The notes: generated by a model from the letters alone, not told the origin. A stretch of 64,000 bases of DNA from Singulisphaera acidiphila DSM 18658 (GCF_000242455.2 NC_019892.1:4464001-4528000); one strand, 5' to 3'. Counted from the first letter of the stretch, positions 11,280 through 19,938 are shown. Translations and numbers: made by a program.

Positions 11280-11573
11280 CTTACACTCCTTTCGTCTGAG
11301 TCGAACGGCAACACGCCGAGTTAAGACGGACCCTTTTCTCCTATGGGGTCCGCATGAAGGCCTGCTCTGGGCCAAAGAGAGATGAACCGACCCTCTCTAC
11401 CTTTGCTTAGGCAAAGTAATTGAGGTGGCAAGCTGTTCCCCGTCCAAGGCGAACGCTCGGCCCACGATCGGTAGGCCTTCGATACCAACTTCACCGGCAC
11501 GATGATGCATGCTCAACAGCGATGCGCAAATCACTGAAATCGCTTTGGTTGCAACAATCACAGTGTCTTCACA

Positions 11574-11602
11574 TTGACAGCCCGGGCACGACCGGTTAAT
11601 GT
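11574..11602 (+). promoter_or_regulatory. Sigma-70-type promoter of tRNA copy 3
   Basis: TTGACA (11574-11579), 17-bp spacer, TAATGT (11597-11602); same geometry as the other copies. Confidence 0.85.
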
Positions 11603-11607
11603 ACGTG

Positions 11608-11679
11608 TGCGCTGTAGAGCACCGGTAGCTCGCCAGGCTCATAACCTGGAGGTAGGTGGTTCGATTCCGCCCGGCGCAA
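11608..11679 (+). tRNA. tRNA-Met(CAT), initiator-like, copy 3
   Basis: Identical in its 72 nt to copy 1. The first bases after the gene (CTTATACCCC) differ slightly from the other copies. Confidence 0.93.
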
Positions 11680-11963
11680 CTTATACCCCTTTCGTCTGAG
11701 TCGAACGGCAACACGCCGAATTGAGACGGACCCTTTTTCCCCATATGGGGTCCGCATGAAGGCCTACTCTGGGCCAACGAAAGTTAAAGCCGCACTTGTC
11801 ACCTCCGCTCTGTCGAGGTGACGAGCCGTTGTTCACCCCACACAATATTCGATTACGACCAGTGAGTTCTCGGCAACGTCAACGCCAGTGCGGCGAAGCG
11901 TTTTGAGCAGCGCTGCGCAAGTCACTGAAGTCGCTTTGGTTGCAACAATCACGGTGTCTCACA

Positions 11964-11992
11964 TTGACAGCCCGGGCGTGATCGGTTAATGT
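11964..11992 (+). promoter_or_regulatory. Sigma-70-type promoter of tRNA copy 4
   Basis: TTGACA (11964-11969), 17-bp spacer, TAATGT (11987-11992); same geometry as the other copies. Confidence 0.85.
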
Positions 11993-11997
11993 ACGTG

Positions 11998-12069
11998 TGC
12001 GCTGTAGAGCACCGGTAGCTCGCCAGGCTCATAACCTGGAGGTAGGTGGTTCGATTCCGCCCGGCGCAA
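11998..12069 (+). tRNA. tRNA-Met(CAT), initiator-like, copy 4
   Basis: Identical in its 72 nt to copy 1. Its downstream spacer matches that of unit 1 rather than those of its neighbours. Confidence 0.93.
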
Positions 12070-12360
12070 CTTACACTCCTCCTTGAGCTGAACGGCAACA
12101 CGCCGATCACTATGGCTCAAAGCCGGCCCCTTTTCTTGCACTGGGTCCGCATTGTGGCCTGCCTTAGGCCAGTGAGAACGAAAGCCACACTTGGCACCTT
12201 CGCTCTGGCGAAGTAATGAGTCGTTGCTCACCCGACGCAAACAATCCGAGCACGACCGATGAGCCCTCGATAGCGTCAGCCCAGTACGGCCACGCGTTTT
12301 GAGCAGCGCGGCGCCAGTCACTGAAATCGCTTCGATTGCGGCAATCACTGCGTCTTCACA

Positions 12361-12389
12361 TTGACAGCTCGGGCGCGATCGGTTAATGT
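12361..12389 (+). promoter_or_regulatory. Sigma-70-type promoter of tRNA copy 5
   Basis: TTGACA (12361-12366), 17-bp spacer, TAATGT (12384-12389); same geometry as the other copies. Confidence 0.85.
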
Positions 12390-12394
12390 ACGTG

Positions 12395-12466
12395 TGCGCT
12401 GTAGAGCACCGGTAGCTCGCCAGGCTCATAACCTGGAGGTAGGTGGTTCGATTCCGCCCGGCGCAA
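12395..12466 (+). tRNA. tRNA-Met(CAT), initiator-like, copy 5
   Basis: Last copy of the array, again with the same 72 nt. The spacer that follows breaks off near 12560, where a separate hairpin and the convergent acyltransferase gene begin. Confidence 0.93.
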
Positions 12467-12570
12467 CTTACACTCCTTTCGTCTGAGTCGAACGGCAACA
12501 CGCCGAGTTAAGACGGACCCTTTTCTCCTATGGGGTCCGCATGAAGGCCTACTCTGGGCCAGTGAGAATA

Positions 12571-12617
12571 CATCGGCCCTCGTGACCAAGTCGCGAGGTG
12601 CCACCAAAGGGCCGATG
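12571..12617. terminator. Hairpin between the tRNA array and the convergent acyltransferase gene
   Basis: Perfect 10-bp arms, CATCGGCCCT (12571-12580) and AGGGCCGATG (12608-12617), flank a 27-nt loop. It lies at the junction of converging transcription units, seven bases past the acyltransferase stop. No T-run follows, so a bidirectional terminator is plausible but not proven. Confidence 0.5.
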
Positions 12618-12623
12618 TCCGGT

Positions 12624-13829
12624 TCACCCCGAAGTCAGGCTCAGTTCAACTGCGTGGGATGGTTCCGGCTGTTGCTGGTTCACCGATGTCGGTGTATGGA
12701 CACGGCGCTCCACGAGGCTGAAGAACAGCCAGCCGGCAGCTGTTGCGGCGAGGGAGACCAGCGGCACGACGAGGAACACTCGGGACCAGAAGCCCGTCAG
12801 GCCGAGGTCGCGGAACGCGACGATCGCGAACGTACAGACGGGCAGATGGACAAGGTAGATGCTATAGCAACGTTCGCCGCAAGCGCGGAGACCTCGGAGC
12901 AGTAGGGTGTTTGCATCGAAAAGCTGATTGTCCCAGCGTCGCAGGGCAATCAGGATGAGACTGAACGCACTGGCACCGGTCGTCGAACGAAGGCCCCAGA
13001 ACAGGCCGACCCCGAACATCAGCGCGAGCAGGACCTCGACGGTCCGCTTTGCCAGGGGAGACCGGGCCACGGTGAGCCGCCAGTAAACCGCCATTCCAGC
13101 GGCGAATTCATGCCAGTAAACGACAAAGGTGCCATCGATTCGGCCGAGCCAGCCCGATCGCCAAGCCCAAACCCGAATGATCACGATCAGGACGGTGAAG
13201 AGGCCCAATGCGCCATACAACCGTCGCGGCGCAAGCGCGAGCGCAAGGAAACAGAGGAAATAGAACTGCTCCTCATGGCAAAGCGTCCAGGCAACTCGGG
13301 TAAAAACTTCTTCACCCGTTCCCTGTTTCCCCGTGTCCCAGATGTCCCCCCGCCAGGTCTCGGTCAGGGTGATGTTGCCAAGCCATTGCGGCCAGGACAA
13401 ATCGCCCGGCGATCGCAACGCCAGTTGATGCGCGACCGTGGTGTAGAACCGAGTCAGTCCGACCGCATCGAGCACCACCACGAGCGCGATCAAACCGACC
13501 AGCGAAGCCCAGTACGGTGGATAAATCCGCCTGAAGCGACGTCTCAGGAACGTCCAGGGCGAATCCCCCTTGCGCCGAGTGGAATCGGCACTAGCGGCGA
13601 TGCAGTAGCCGCTGATCACGAAAAAGATCGGCACGCCCACATACATCATGCGGAGCGCGCCCAGACAGGCCAACGGTATCCAGCGAGCGGCGCCGGCCCC
13701 AATTCCGTCCAGCTCTGTTCGCTCGATCGCGAACCCAGCGTGATAGATCACCACGGAGAGGCAGGCGACCCCCCTCCAAAGGTCGAGCGAGCGGTAGCGA
13801 GGAGGGCGGATCAAGGGTGGTAGCATCAT
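12624..13829 (-). CDS. Acyltransferase 3 family membrane protein (OafA/YrhL-like)
   Basis: This 401-residue polytopic inner-membrane protein belongs to the family that O-acylates surface polysaccharides, peptidoglycan or lipids. The N-terminus has the R-X10-H signature (Arg19 to His30, RGVACLSVVIYH), followed by FFVISGYCIA and the basic FLRRRFRRIYPPYW segment, then about ten hydrophobic helices. There is no SGNH domain at the C-terminus. Two adjacent ATGs start the frame. It converges with the tRNA array. The acceptor molecule cannot be deduced. Confidence 0.88.
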   Translation of the reverse strand: MMLPPLIRPPRYRSLDLWRGVACLSVVIYHAGFAIERTELDGIGAGAARWIPLACLGALRMMYVGVPIFFVISGYCIAASADSTRRKGDSPWTFLRRRFRRIYPPYWASLVGLIALVVVLDAVGLTRFYTTVAHQLALRSPGDLSWPQWLGNITLTETWRGDIWDTGKQGTGEEVFTRVAWTLCHEEQFYFLCFLALALAPRRLYGALGLFTVLIVIIRVWAWRSGWLGRIDGTFVVYWHEFAAGMAVYWRLTVARSPLAKRTVEVLLALMFGVGLFWGLRSTTGASAFSLILIALRRWDNQLFDANTLLLRGLRACGERCYSIYLVHLPVCTFAIVAFRDLGLTGFWSRVFLVVPLVSLAATAAGWLFFSLVERRVHTPTSVNQQQPEPSHAVELSLTSG

Positions 13830-14253
13830 CGTCGATTCTCGAGCTTTCGGACAGGCGCTCTCGCGGCCTGACCGACTCTTCCGTGATTCTCAGAGGGGGA
13901 ACAAAGCTTAATTCAGACACTCCACCATTGGAAAGCCCAAATACAAGCTTGGATAATTCCTTCGCCGGACTTTTACGGAAGGGCAGGGGACACCGAATCT
14001 CTTGGGTGCGACTGCGCTCAAGGGACTTGCCGGCAACGGTTTTCGGAGGCCTGGGACGCATCCTTCCCGACGAAACCAGGATGTGGACGGGGCATCCGCG
14101 ATTCCAGAAAAGGCGATCTCTTCGAAAAGAAAAAGTCGAGTCGGTACCCATCAACGGAGCATTCGCACCGCCCGAGATATCGACTCGACGTGTGTCCCGC
14201 TAGAGTCGGGACTTCAGCCCAGCCAATCCAGACTTCCTAAATCCTGAGTCGGG
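13830..14253. other. Intergenic region without recognised genes
   Basis: A 424-bp gap between the cyclophilin stop and the acyltransferase start, both on the minus strand. Open frames here lack ribosome sites and family motifs. The acyltransferase promoter should lie near its right-hand start, but no clear elements were recognised. Confidence 0.45.
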
Positions 14254-14748
14254 TCAAACCTCACCGCAACCGTCGATGGTGATCTTGGCCTGCGGTTTCC
14301 CGCTGCTCGAACCGAGGGCTTCGATTTTCTTGACCAGGTCGGACCCCTCGGTCACTTCGCCGAAGACCACGTGCTTGCCGTCCAACCAATCGGTGACCAC
14401 TGTGGTGATGAAGAACTGCGAACCGTTCGTGTTCGGGCCTGCATTGGCCATGGACAGAAGGAACGGCTTGTCATGCTTGAGCTGAAAATTCTCGTCCTTG
14501 AACTTATTTCCATAAATCGACTTACCACCGGTCCCGTTGTGGTTGGTGAAGTCGCCCCCTTGAAGCATGAACTTGGGGATCACGCGGTGGAACGAAGATC
14601 CTTTGTAGCCGAACCCCTTCTCGTGGGTGCACAAAGCGCGAAAGTTCTCGGCGGTCTCGGGCACCACGTCGTTGAACAGTTCGAAGGTAATCCGTCCGGA
14701 GGGGGTGCCGTCGATGCTGATGTCGAAGTAAACGCTCGGCCTGGCCAT
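14254..14748 (-). CDS. Peptidyl-prolyl cis-trans isomerase, cyclophilin A-like
   Basis: This 164-residue single-domain cyclophilin catalyses proline isomerisation. The active-site run [15 protein letters not shown] holds the catalytic Arg and Phe, followed by [25 protein letters not shown] and the cyclosporin-contact Trp in [11 protein letters not shown]. Length and motifs, including the GTGGKSIYG loop and the [12 protein letters not shown] segment, match cytosolic eukaryotic cyclophilin A more than E. coli PpiA or PpiB. There is no signal peptide, so it is cytoplasmic. The gene stands alone on the minus strand. An origin by transfer from a eukaryote-like source is an inference. Confidence 0.95.
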   Translation of the reverse strand: MARPSVYFDISIDGTPSGRITFELFNDVVPETAENFRALCTHEKGFGYKGSSFHRVIPKFMLQGGDFTNHNGTGGKSIYGNKFKDENFQLKHDKPFLLSMANAGPNTNGSQFFITTVVTDWLDGKHVVFGEVTEGSDLVKKIEALGSSSGKPQAKITIDGCGEV

Positions 14749-14958
14749 AGTCTTTCGTCCTCGATCGGATCCGTTTTCTTGTTTCTAATGCCCCGCATCA
14801 CGCCCGCCCCCCGCGCAGTGACGGCGGTGGGTCTCGAGCCGACATGCGGAATTAACTGTGCTCACGATAACAACTTAGACCTCGCATCTCAAGTTGCCTT
14901 GGAATCTCGGGAGGTCGGCCCGACCGCGAGACCGCCCGGCCGATGGAAAATGCCTGGA

Positions 14959-16743
14959 TTACCGTTCCCGCTCGCGTTCCACAGCCGCCGCCGCGTCCTC
15001 GATCGCAAAGATTGCGACCAAGGGCACCTCAGGGGCAATCCCCAGAGCCTTCACAAAAACAGGACGGGCATGGCCAAGGAGGTCGACGTCCAGGGCGCAG
15101 GCGGGATAGCTCCGGAGGATGCCGGGCCGGTTCTGGACGAGATACCACTGCGGCGGATTCGCCCGAGAGGGAAAGGGGGCGGGGCGTAGCAGGCCCCAAT
15201 GGTGTAGATAATCGAAGGTCGGGATCGAATAGGCGACCATCACCGACTGCCCCACCTTGGTCCGTGCGTTGATCCAATCCCGCGCATCGGGGGTCAAGGC
15301 GTCCCAGTAATACGTCGGCTCCATACCCGCCCGGGCGGCCCCGGACAAGCCACCAATCAAGGCATTATAGTACGACAACTGCAAAGGATGATGGAGCCAG
15401 GTCGTCCAGGCCCCGGCCGTCACCGCGCAGACGACCGAAACCACGGCCAGCGGCCGCGCGAACCGGCCTGGCACGCCTCGCGCCAGGCCGGAGGCCAATG
15501 CAGCCACGCCGACACCCGCCAGGCAGGCAAGGAACACAAACGCAGGAAGGAACTGCCGTTCGCCATCGTGTCCCGGCGCGCCGGGTAAGGCGCGAAGCAC
15601 CATCAGAAACAGCCAACTCGCCAGCAAGAGCGTCCCCCCTCGATCGCGCAGCCGCCCCGCCACGACCTTGGTGATTCCAATCAAGGCGAGCGCCAGCGTG
15701 ATCGGCGGGACAACGATCGCCGTCCAGGCCAGCGTGTTGAACCAGGGGAGCGAGAAGGGATAGACCTGGCCGAAGAACTGGGTCGGGATCGGCGATCGAT
15801 GCTCCCGACCCAGGTTCGACTGGAGAAAAACATGCAGGCTTCGGATCGGCTCGAACCACCAAGGGGGGTTGAGAGCATAAAACACGAGAGCGGCCACCAG
15901 GCCCCCTACGAGAAGCGTGACAATCCCCCGTCGATCGCGCTGGAGGATCGACCAGGCAACAAGAGGCACCGGCACGAACCAGCCGGTGAACTTGGTCGCC
16001 GCGGCACAGCCCCAGGCGATGCCGAAAGCGAAGACCCAGGCCCATCCACGACCCGTGGGTTCGACCGACCGGGAGAATGCCGCGACCGCCAGGAACCAGA
16101 GACAGAGCAACGGTGCGTCATACGAGGCCAGGTGTGCATGAGCGAAAACGCGGGGCATCGTCAGCAGCACAAGGGAGGCCGCCAACCCGGCGGGGCGGCC
16201 ATAGAGTCGGGCCATGAACCCGTAGATTGCTCCGATCGTCAAGGCGAACAGAATCGCCGGCCCACACCGATACGACTCCAACGGCGCAAGGAAACGATGC
16301 CCGGCCACCCAACCGCCCAGCCCGATCAAGGCGTAGAACGAAGGATGGCCGTTGGGCTCCTCGCGCGCGAACGGCCAGAAGAAGCGAAGCGAGTCGCGGC
16401 TCCAGGGCGACGCGGCCCGCGGCCCCGCTTGCCTCAAATAGTCGGCCCTCGACTCAAGGTTCGACATGGGTGGGGACCACGCCCGCACTCCAGGCGAATT
16501 GTCCCCGGCGACTCGAGCGAACCACTCCTTGAGCCGCTCCTCACGCTCGACCGTGAAGCCTTCGTCCCAGGTCATCCCAAAGTCGTCCATGGTCGCAAGC
16601 AACAAGACAAGGGTGCCGACCCCAAGCAAGCAGGACAGCCCCACGTCGAAGCGCGAGCCCAACGACGCAACTTGATCCTCGTGCGCACGAGGAAATCCTG
16701 CCTCGTGGGCCGAACCTAGGTCCTGGGAGCTTACGTTCACCAC
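14959..16743 (-). CDS. GT-C type membrane glycosyltransferase (GT39/ArnT-like)
   Basis: This 594-residue polytopic protein has about 11-13 hydrophobic helices. After the first helix comes an acidic TWDEGFTVEREERL loop, the place of the catalytic Asp/Glu pair in GT-C enzymes, then GHPSFYALIG and a second acidic DAPLLCLW segment. Such enzymes use polyprenyl-phosphate sugars to modify proteins or surface glycans at the outer face of the membrane. The GTG start has GGAGAA about seven bases upstream. It follows the kinase-nicotinamidase gene by 71 bp on the same strand and may share its transcript. Donor and acceptor are unknown. Confidence 0.75.
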   Translation of the reverse strand: MVNVSSQDLGSAHEAGFPRAHEDQVASLGSRFDVGLSCLLGVGTLVLLLATMDDFGMTWDEGFTVEREERLKEWFARVAGDNSPGVRAWSPPMSNLESRADYLRQAGPRAASPWSRDSLRFFWPFAREEPNGHPSFYALIGLGGWVAGHRFLAPLESYRCGPAILFALTIGAIYGFMARLYGRPAGLAASLVLLTMPRVFAHAHLASYDAPLLCLWFLAVAAFSRSVEPTGRGWAWVFAFGIAWGCAAATKFTGWFVPVPLVAWSILQRDRRGIVTLLVGGLVAALVFYALNPPWWFEPIRSLHVFLQSNLGREHRSPIPTQFFGQVYPFSLPWFNTLAWTAIVVPPITLALALIGITKVVAGRLRDRGGTLLLASWLFLMVLRALPGAPGHDGERQFLPAFVFLACLAGVGVAALASGLARGVPGRFARPLAVVSVVCAVTAGAWTTWLHHPLQLSYYNALIGGLSGAARAGMEPTYYWDALTPDARDWINARTKVGQSVMVAYSIPTFDYLHHWGLLRPAPFPSRANPPQWYLVQNRPGILRSYPACALDVDLLGHARPVFVKALGIAPEVPLVAIFAIEDAAAAVERERER

Positions 16744-16814
16744 GGCATGTTCTCCGACTTCGGGTCAGAAATCATCCCCGCTGATCGCACTCGATCGAAG
16801 TGAGCCGACGGCCC

Positions 16815-18365
16815 TCAAGCCCGGATCACACCCGCCTCGGCCATCTGCCGCCAACTCGCGGCGAGAGAGCCATCCACGTCAATGCCTCGGCAAGCGTTTT
16901 CAATCACGGTGACTTCAAACCCCAGGCGGCAGGCGTCGATCGCGGAATAGGCAACGCAAAAGTCGGTGGCCAGGCCGACGATGAACAACCGGGTCAGCCC
17001 GCGCTCCCGCAAGTAGCCGGCCAGGCCGGTGGGCGTCTGCCGGTCGTTCTCGAAGAAGGCGGAGTAGGAATCGATGTCGCGGTGATAACCTTTACGGATG
17101 ATCATCTCGCAACGATCCAGGTCCAGGTCGGGGTGAAACTGAGCGCCCGGGGTGCCTTGCACACAGTGGTCGGGCCAAAGAATTTGTAGCCCGTAATGCA
17201 GCTCGATCTGGGACATCGGCTTCGAGCCCGGATGCGAGGACGCGAACGAAAGGTGATCGTCGCAATGCCAGTCCTGAGTCAGGATGACGTGAGCGAAGCG
17301 CCGGGAGAGCTTGTTGATGATTGGAACCACCAGGTCCCCTTCGGGCACGGCGAGTGCGCCGTGGGGACAGAAGTCATTTTGAACGTCGACGACCAAGAGC
17401 GCGCGGTTCTCGGTCGGCGAGGCCGCTCGGATCGTCCGCCCGGTGAGCTTGGCGGCAGGGATGGTCGTGACGGAAGTCACTGGCTTGAGGAGCGTCCGCG
17501 TCGAGATGAGCGTATCGTCCCCCAGCGATCGCTGTGCCCCGCTGAGGGCCTCGATCAATTCCGTATATGTCTGAAACCGATCCTCCGGCCGTTTGGCCAT
17601 CATCCTGGCGACGATCGCTCCCACCGAGCCAGGCACCGAGGACGGGAGCGGGGCAGGGTCCGCCTCTTGAACCTGCTTCAAGATGCGGAACAGAGAAGTC
17701 CCCTTGAACGGCATCTCGCCCGAGAGCATGTGGTACAGGGTAGCGCCGAGGGAGAAAATGTCGGCCCGGAGATCGACTTGGCTGGCGTCGTCGAACTGCT
17801 CCGGCGACATATAGCTGGGCGTGCCGAGCGCGATCCCGGCCGAGGTATACGCCACGGTGGCGTCCAGGTCGGCCACGATCTTGGCCAAGCCCAGGTCGGC
17901 CACCTTCACCGCGCCGGCCGTTGTGAGCAGGATGTTCGCCGGCTTGATGTCCCGGTGGATCACCCCAATCTGGTCGAACGCCGTGCCCAGCGCCCGGGCG
18001 ACGGCCTCGGCAATCTGCAATGCCCTCGCGACCGGCATCGCCTTGCGTTCCTCAATGTGATCGGCCAAGCTCTGACCGTCTACAAACTCCATAACAATAT
18101 AATAATGTCCCTCGGACTCGCCGCAGTCGAACACCCGGACGATCCCAGGGTGATTCAAGCGGGCGGCCAGCCTGGCTTCGCGGAGGAACCGCTCCGGCCC
18201 TTCGGCTGCCTGGACCCGTTGCGGGTGGAGAAACTTCACCGCCACGTCCAGGTCAAGGTCCGTGTGATGCCCCTTGTAGACGACCCCCATCCCTCCTTCG
18301 CCAAGCCGCGACAAGATCCGGCAGTGGCCAACATTCGTCAGTTGCAAATAGGGATCGTCGGACAT
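16815..18365 (-). CDS. Fusion of a Ser/Thr protein kinase with a nicotinamidase (PncA-like) domain
   Basis: This is a 516-residue cytoplasmic two-domain protein with no transmembrane helix. Residues 15-275 are a Hanks-type kinase: glycine loop LGEGGMGVVYKG, Lys44 in VAVKF, catalytic HRDIKPANILL (Asp139), DLGLAK (Asp157) and GTPSYMSPEQ. After a linker, residues 320-516 match bacterial nicotinamidase: Asp327 in VVDVQNDF, metal-site Asp365 and His367 (QDWH), His371 and His400 (WPDHCVQGTPGAQFHP), Lys425 (IRKGY), and nucleophile Cys470 (GLATDFCVAYSA). Both active sites look complete. PncA turns nicotinamide into nicotinate for NAD salvage; coupling this to a kinase is unusual. The frame is continuous through the join. 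The glycosyltransferase gene lies 71 bp downstream. Confidence 0.93.
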   Translation of the reverse strand: MSDDPYLQLTNVGHCRILSRLGEGGMGVVYKGHHTDLDLDVAVKFLHPQRVQAAEGPERFLREARLAARLNHPGIVRVFDCGESEGHYYIVMEFVDGQSLADHIEERKAMPVARALQIAEAVARALGTAFDQIGVIHRDIKPANILLTTAGAVKVADLGLAKIVADLDATVAYTSAGIALGTPSYMSPEQFDDASQVDLRADIFSLGATLYHMLSGEMPFKGTSLFRILKQVQEADPAPLPSSVPGSVGAIVARMMAKRPEDRFQTYTELIEALSGAQRSLGDDTLISTRTLLKPVTSVTTIPAAKLTGRTIRAASPTENRALLVVDVQNDFCPHGALAVPEGDLVVPIINKLSRRFAHVILTQDWHCDDHLSFASSHPGSKPMSQIELHYGLQILWPDHCVQGTPGAQFHPDLDLDRCEMIIRKGYHRDIDSYSAFFENDRQTPTGLAGYLRERGLTRLFIVGLATDFCVAYSAIDACRLGFEVTVIENACRGIDVDGSLAASWRQMAEAGVIRA

Positions 18366-18692
18366 CGCTTGGACCTTATCGAAGGCTTGGAAACAGGCTC
18401 AACGCTTCTTGCGGGAACCGTTCGTTTTCCGGGTATCCGACCCCCTCAAGGATGGGTGACGGAGTGGAGTACCACCATATTACCAAGAACGATCGCCGTC
18501 AGCCCCCAGCACTCCCGCCAAGGCAGTTCATGCCGATCCGATGATTGCATTCCTGGTCATGAGCCGACGTCGAAAAGTCAGGGCCCACTTGCACCCCTGG
18601 CGATTTCCCGAAATGGTAGGGGATCGCGATGCGCCCGGTTGATGAACGGACTCCCCGGGCATCACAGATCGAATGCTCAAGGATTCTCTCTG
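18366..18692. other. Divergent intergenic region
   Basis: This 327-bp stretch separates the divergent kinase-nicotinamidase and MocA genes and should contain both promoters. The plus-strand frame is open through it, but the translation shows no family motifs and no ribosome site before 18693. No specific regulator site was recognised. Confidence 0.45.
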
Positions 18693-19784
18693 ATGAACAG
18701 TGAAAATCGACGCGCGGCCATCAAACGATTCGGCGGCACACTCGCCTGCTCGCTGGCATCCGGTCTTGCAAACGCCCAATCGAGAGAGGCCGGCCCGACA
18801 CGGCCACGCATCAAGATCGGCCAGATCGGCGTGGGGCATGCCCATGCGAGCAAGCTCTCCGTATTCCGGCAATCCGCGGATTATGAAGTTGTCGGAATCG
18901 TCGAGCCCGACGCGGAACTGCGTCGGAAGGCCGAGGTGCAGGTGCCTTATCAGGGCTTGCCGTGGATGACCCAGGAACAGTTACTCAACGCGCCGGGGGT
19001 GCAGGCGATCCTCGTCGAGACGCGGGTTCGCGACCTGCTTAACACGGCTGAGGTCTGCATCAAGGCCGGCAAGCACATCCATCTCGATAAGCCGGCCGGC
19101 GAGTCACTGCCCCAGTTCCGCCGGATCCTGGACGCGGCGGCGCAGCGGAAACGGCTCGTTCAGATGGGGTACATGTACCGGTATAACCCTGCCGTGGTGT
19201 TGCTCCGCGACCTCCTGAAACGAGGCTGGCTGGGGGACGTGTTCGAAGTCCACACGGTCATGAGCAAGGTCGTCGAGCCGGCCGCGCGGCGGGAACTGGT
19301 CGCGTATCGCGGCGGGATCATGTTCGAGTTGGGATGCCACGTCATCGACCTGGTCGTCGGCGTGCTGGGGAAGCCAACCAAGGTTACACCGTTCTCACGG
19401 CATGCCGCAAACCTCGACGACGCCCTCCTCGACAACATGCTGGCGGTGCTCGAGTACCCAAAGGCATTAGCGACAGTCAAGTCAAGCGCGATCGAAGTGG
19501 ACGGGGGTGAACGACGGCACCTGGTCGTTTGCGGGACCGAAGGTACCTTCCAGATCCAACCGCTCGATAATCCCTCGGCACATCTGGTGCTGTCGAAAAC
19601 GCGAGGCGGGTACAAAAAGGGACGTCAGGACATCTCGTTCCCCAAATACGTCCGCTACGTTGACGACGCGGCCGATATGGCCCGCATCATTCGCGAAGAG
19701 AAGTCGACCGACTTCCCGTATGAGCACGATCTGACGGTTCAGACGGCGTTGCTGGAAGCGTCGGGACGGCCGCTGGACAAGTGA
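18693..19784 (+). CDS. Gfo/Idh/MocA family oxidoreductase, exported
   Basis: This 363-residue NAD(P)-dependent oxidoreductase has an N-terminal RRAAIKRFGGTLACSLAS stretch resembling a secretion signal, common in planctomycete members of the family. The Rossmann motif is degenerate (IGQIGVGHAHAS), followed by the typical AGKHIHLDKPAGES segment with the catalytic Lys and the GGIMFELGCHVIDLV region with the His/Asp. Such enzymes oxidise or epimerise sugars and cyclitols; the substrate is unknown. The frame is open far upstream, but the ATG at 18693 is where the signal-like segment starts. It converges with the DUF1552 gene. Confidence 0.87.
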   Translation: MNSENRRAAIKRFGGTLACSLASGLANAQSREAGPTRPRIKIGQIGVGHAHASKLSVFRQSADYEVVGIVEPDAELRRKAEVQVPYQGLPWMTQEQLLNAPGVQAILVETRVRDLLNTAEVCIKAGKHIHLDKPAGESLPQFRRILDAAAQRKRLVQMGYMYRYNPAVVLLRDLLKRGWLGDVFEVHTVMSKVVEPAARRELVAYRGGIMFELGCHVIDLVVGVLGKPTKVTPFSRHAANLDDALLDNMLAVLEYPKALATVKSSAIEVDGGERRHLVVCGTEGTFQIQPLDNPSAHLVLSKTRGGYKKGRQDISFPKYVRYVDDAADMARIIREEKSTDFPYEHDLTVQTALLEASGRPLDK

Positions 19785-19856
19785 TCGGGACGAAGGCGCA
19801 AATCCTTGATCAGCGAGATTTCAGCGAGGCACGGTCCATAGATTCGACACAGCCTC

Positions 19857-19892
19857 TTGAATTCCCTGGGACCGCGGCCCCAGGGAATTCAA
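19857..19892. repeat. Perfect palindrome between convergent genes (family A-like)
   Basis: Perfect 14-bp arms (TTGAATTCCCTGGG at 19857-19870 and its complement at 19879-19892) enclose an 8-nt loop ACCGCGGC. The CCCTGGGACCGCGG core matches repeat family A. Lying between the converging MocA and DUF1552 genes, it may serve as a bidirectional terminator, though no T-run is present. Confidence 0.75.
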
Positions 19893-19938
19893 TCCAGCCA
19901 GCAATATTTCATTTCTTTATAATATTTTCGATCTCATC

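Larger units (their letters stand above)
10779..12560 (+). repeat. Tandem array of five units, each carrying an initiator-like tRNA-Met gene
   Basis: Five units of about 395 bp (periods 395, 400, 390 and 397) each contain a promoter, a tRNA gene with the same 72-nt sequence, and a spacer of about 320 bp. The spacers come in at least two sequence versions: after the tRNAs, units 1 and 4 share one downstream block and units 2, 3 and 5 share another, while more distal blocks are shared in a different order. That mosaic suggests unequal crossing-over or gene conversion. The spacers show no coding potential apart from antisense reading frames that run through the tRNA genes. Confidence 0.9.

Noticed and set aside
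10608-12607. Antisense frames sharing an AGRNRTTYLQVMSLASYR segment
   Set aside because: The shared peptide is simply the reverse strand of the repeated tRNA gene; the frames have no ribosome sites and recur only because the units repeat.
13817-14203. Plus-strand frame of 128 aa upstream of the cyclophilin gene
   Set aside because: No ribosome site, no recognisable domain, and it starts inside the acyltransferase gene.
17196-18692. N-terminal extension of the MocA gene to 17196
   Set aside because: The frame runs opposite the kinase-nicotinamidase gene; the real domain and signal-like segment begin at 18693.
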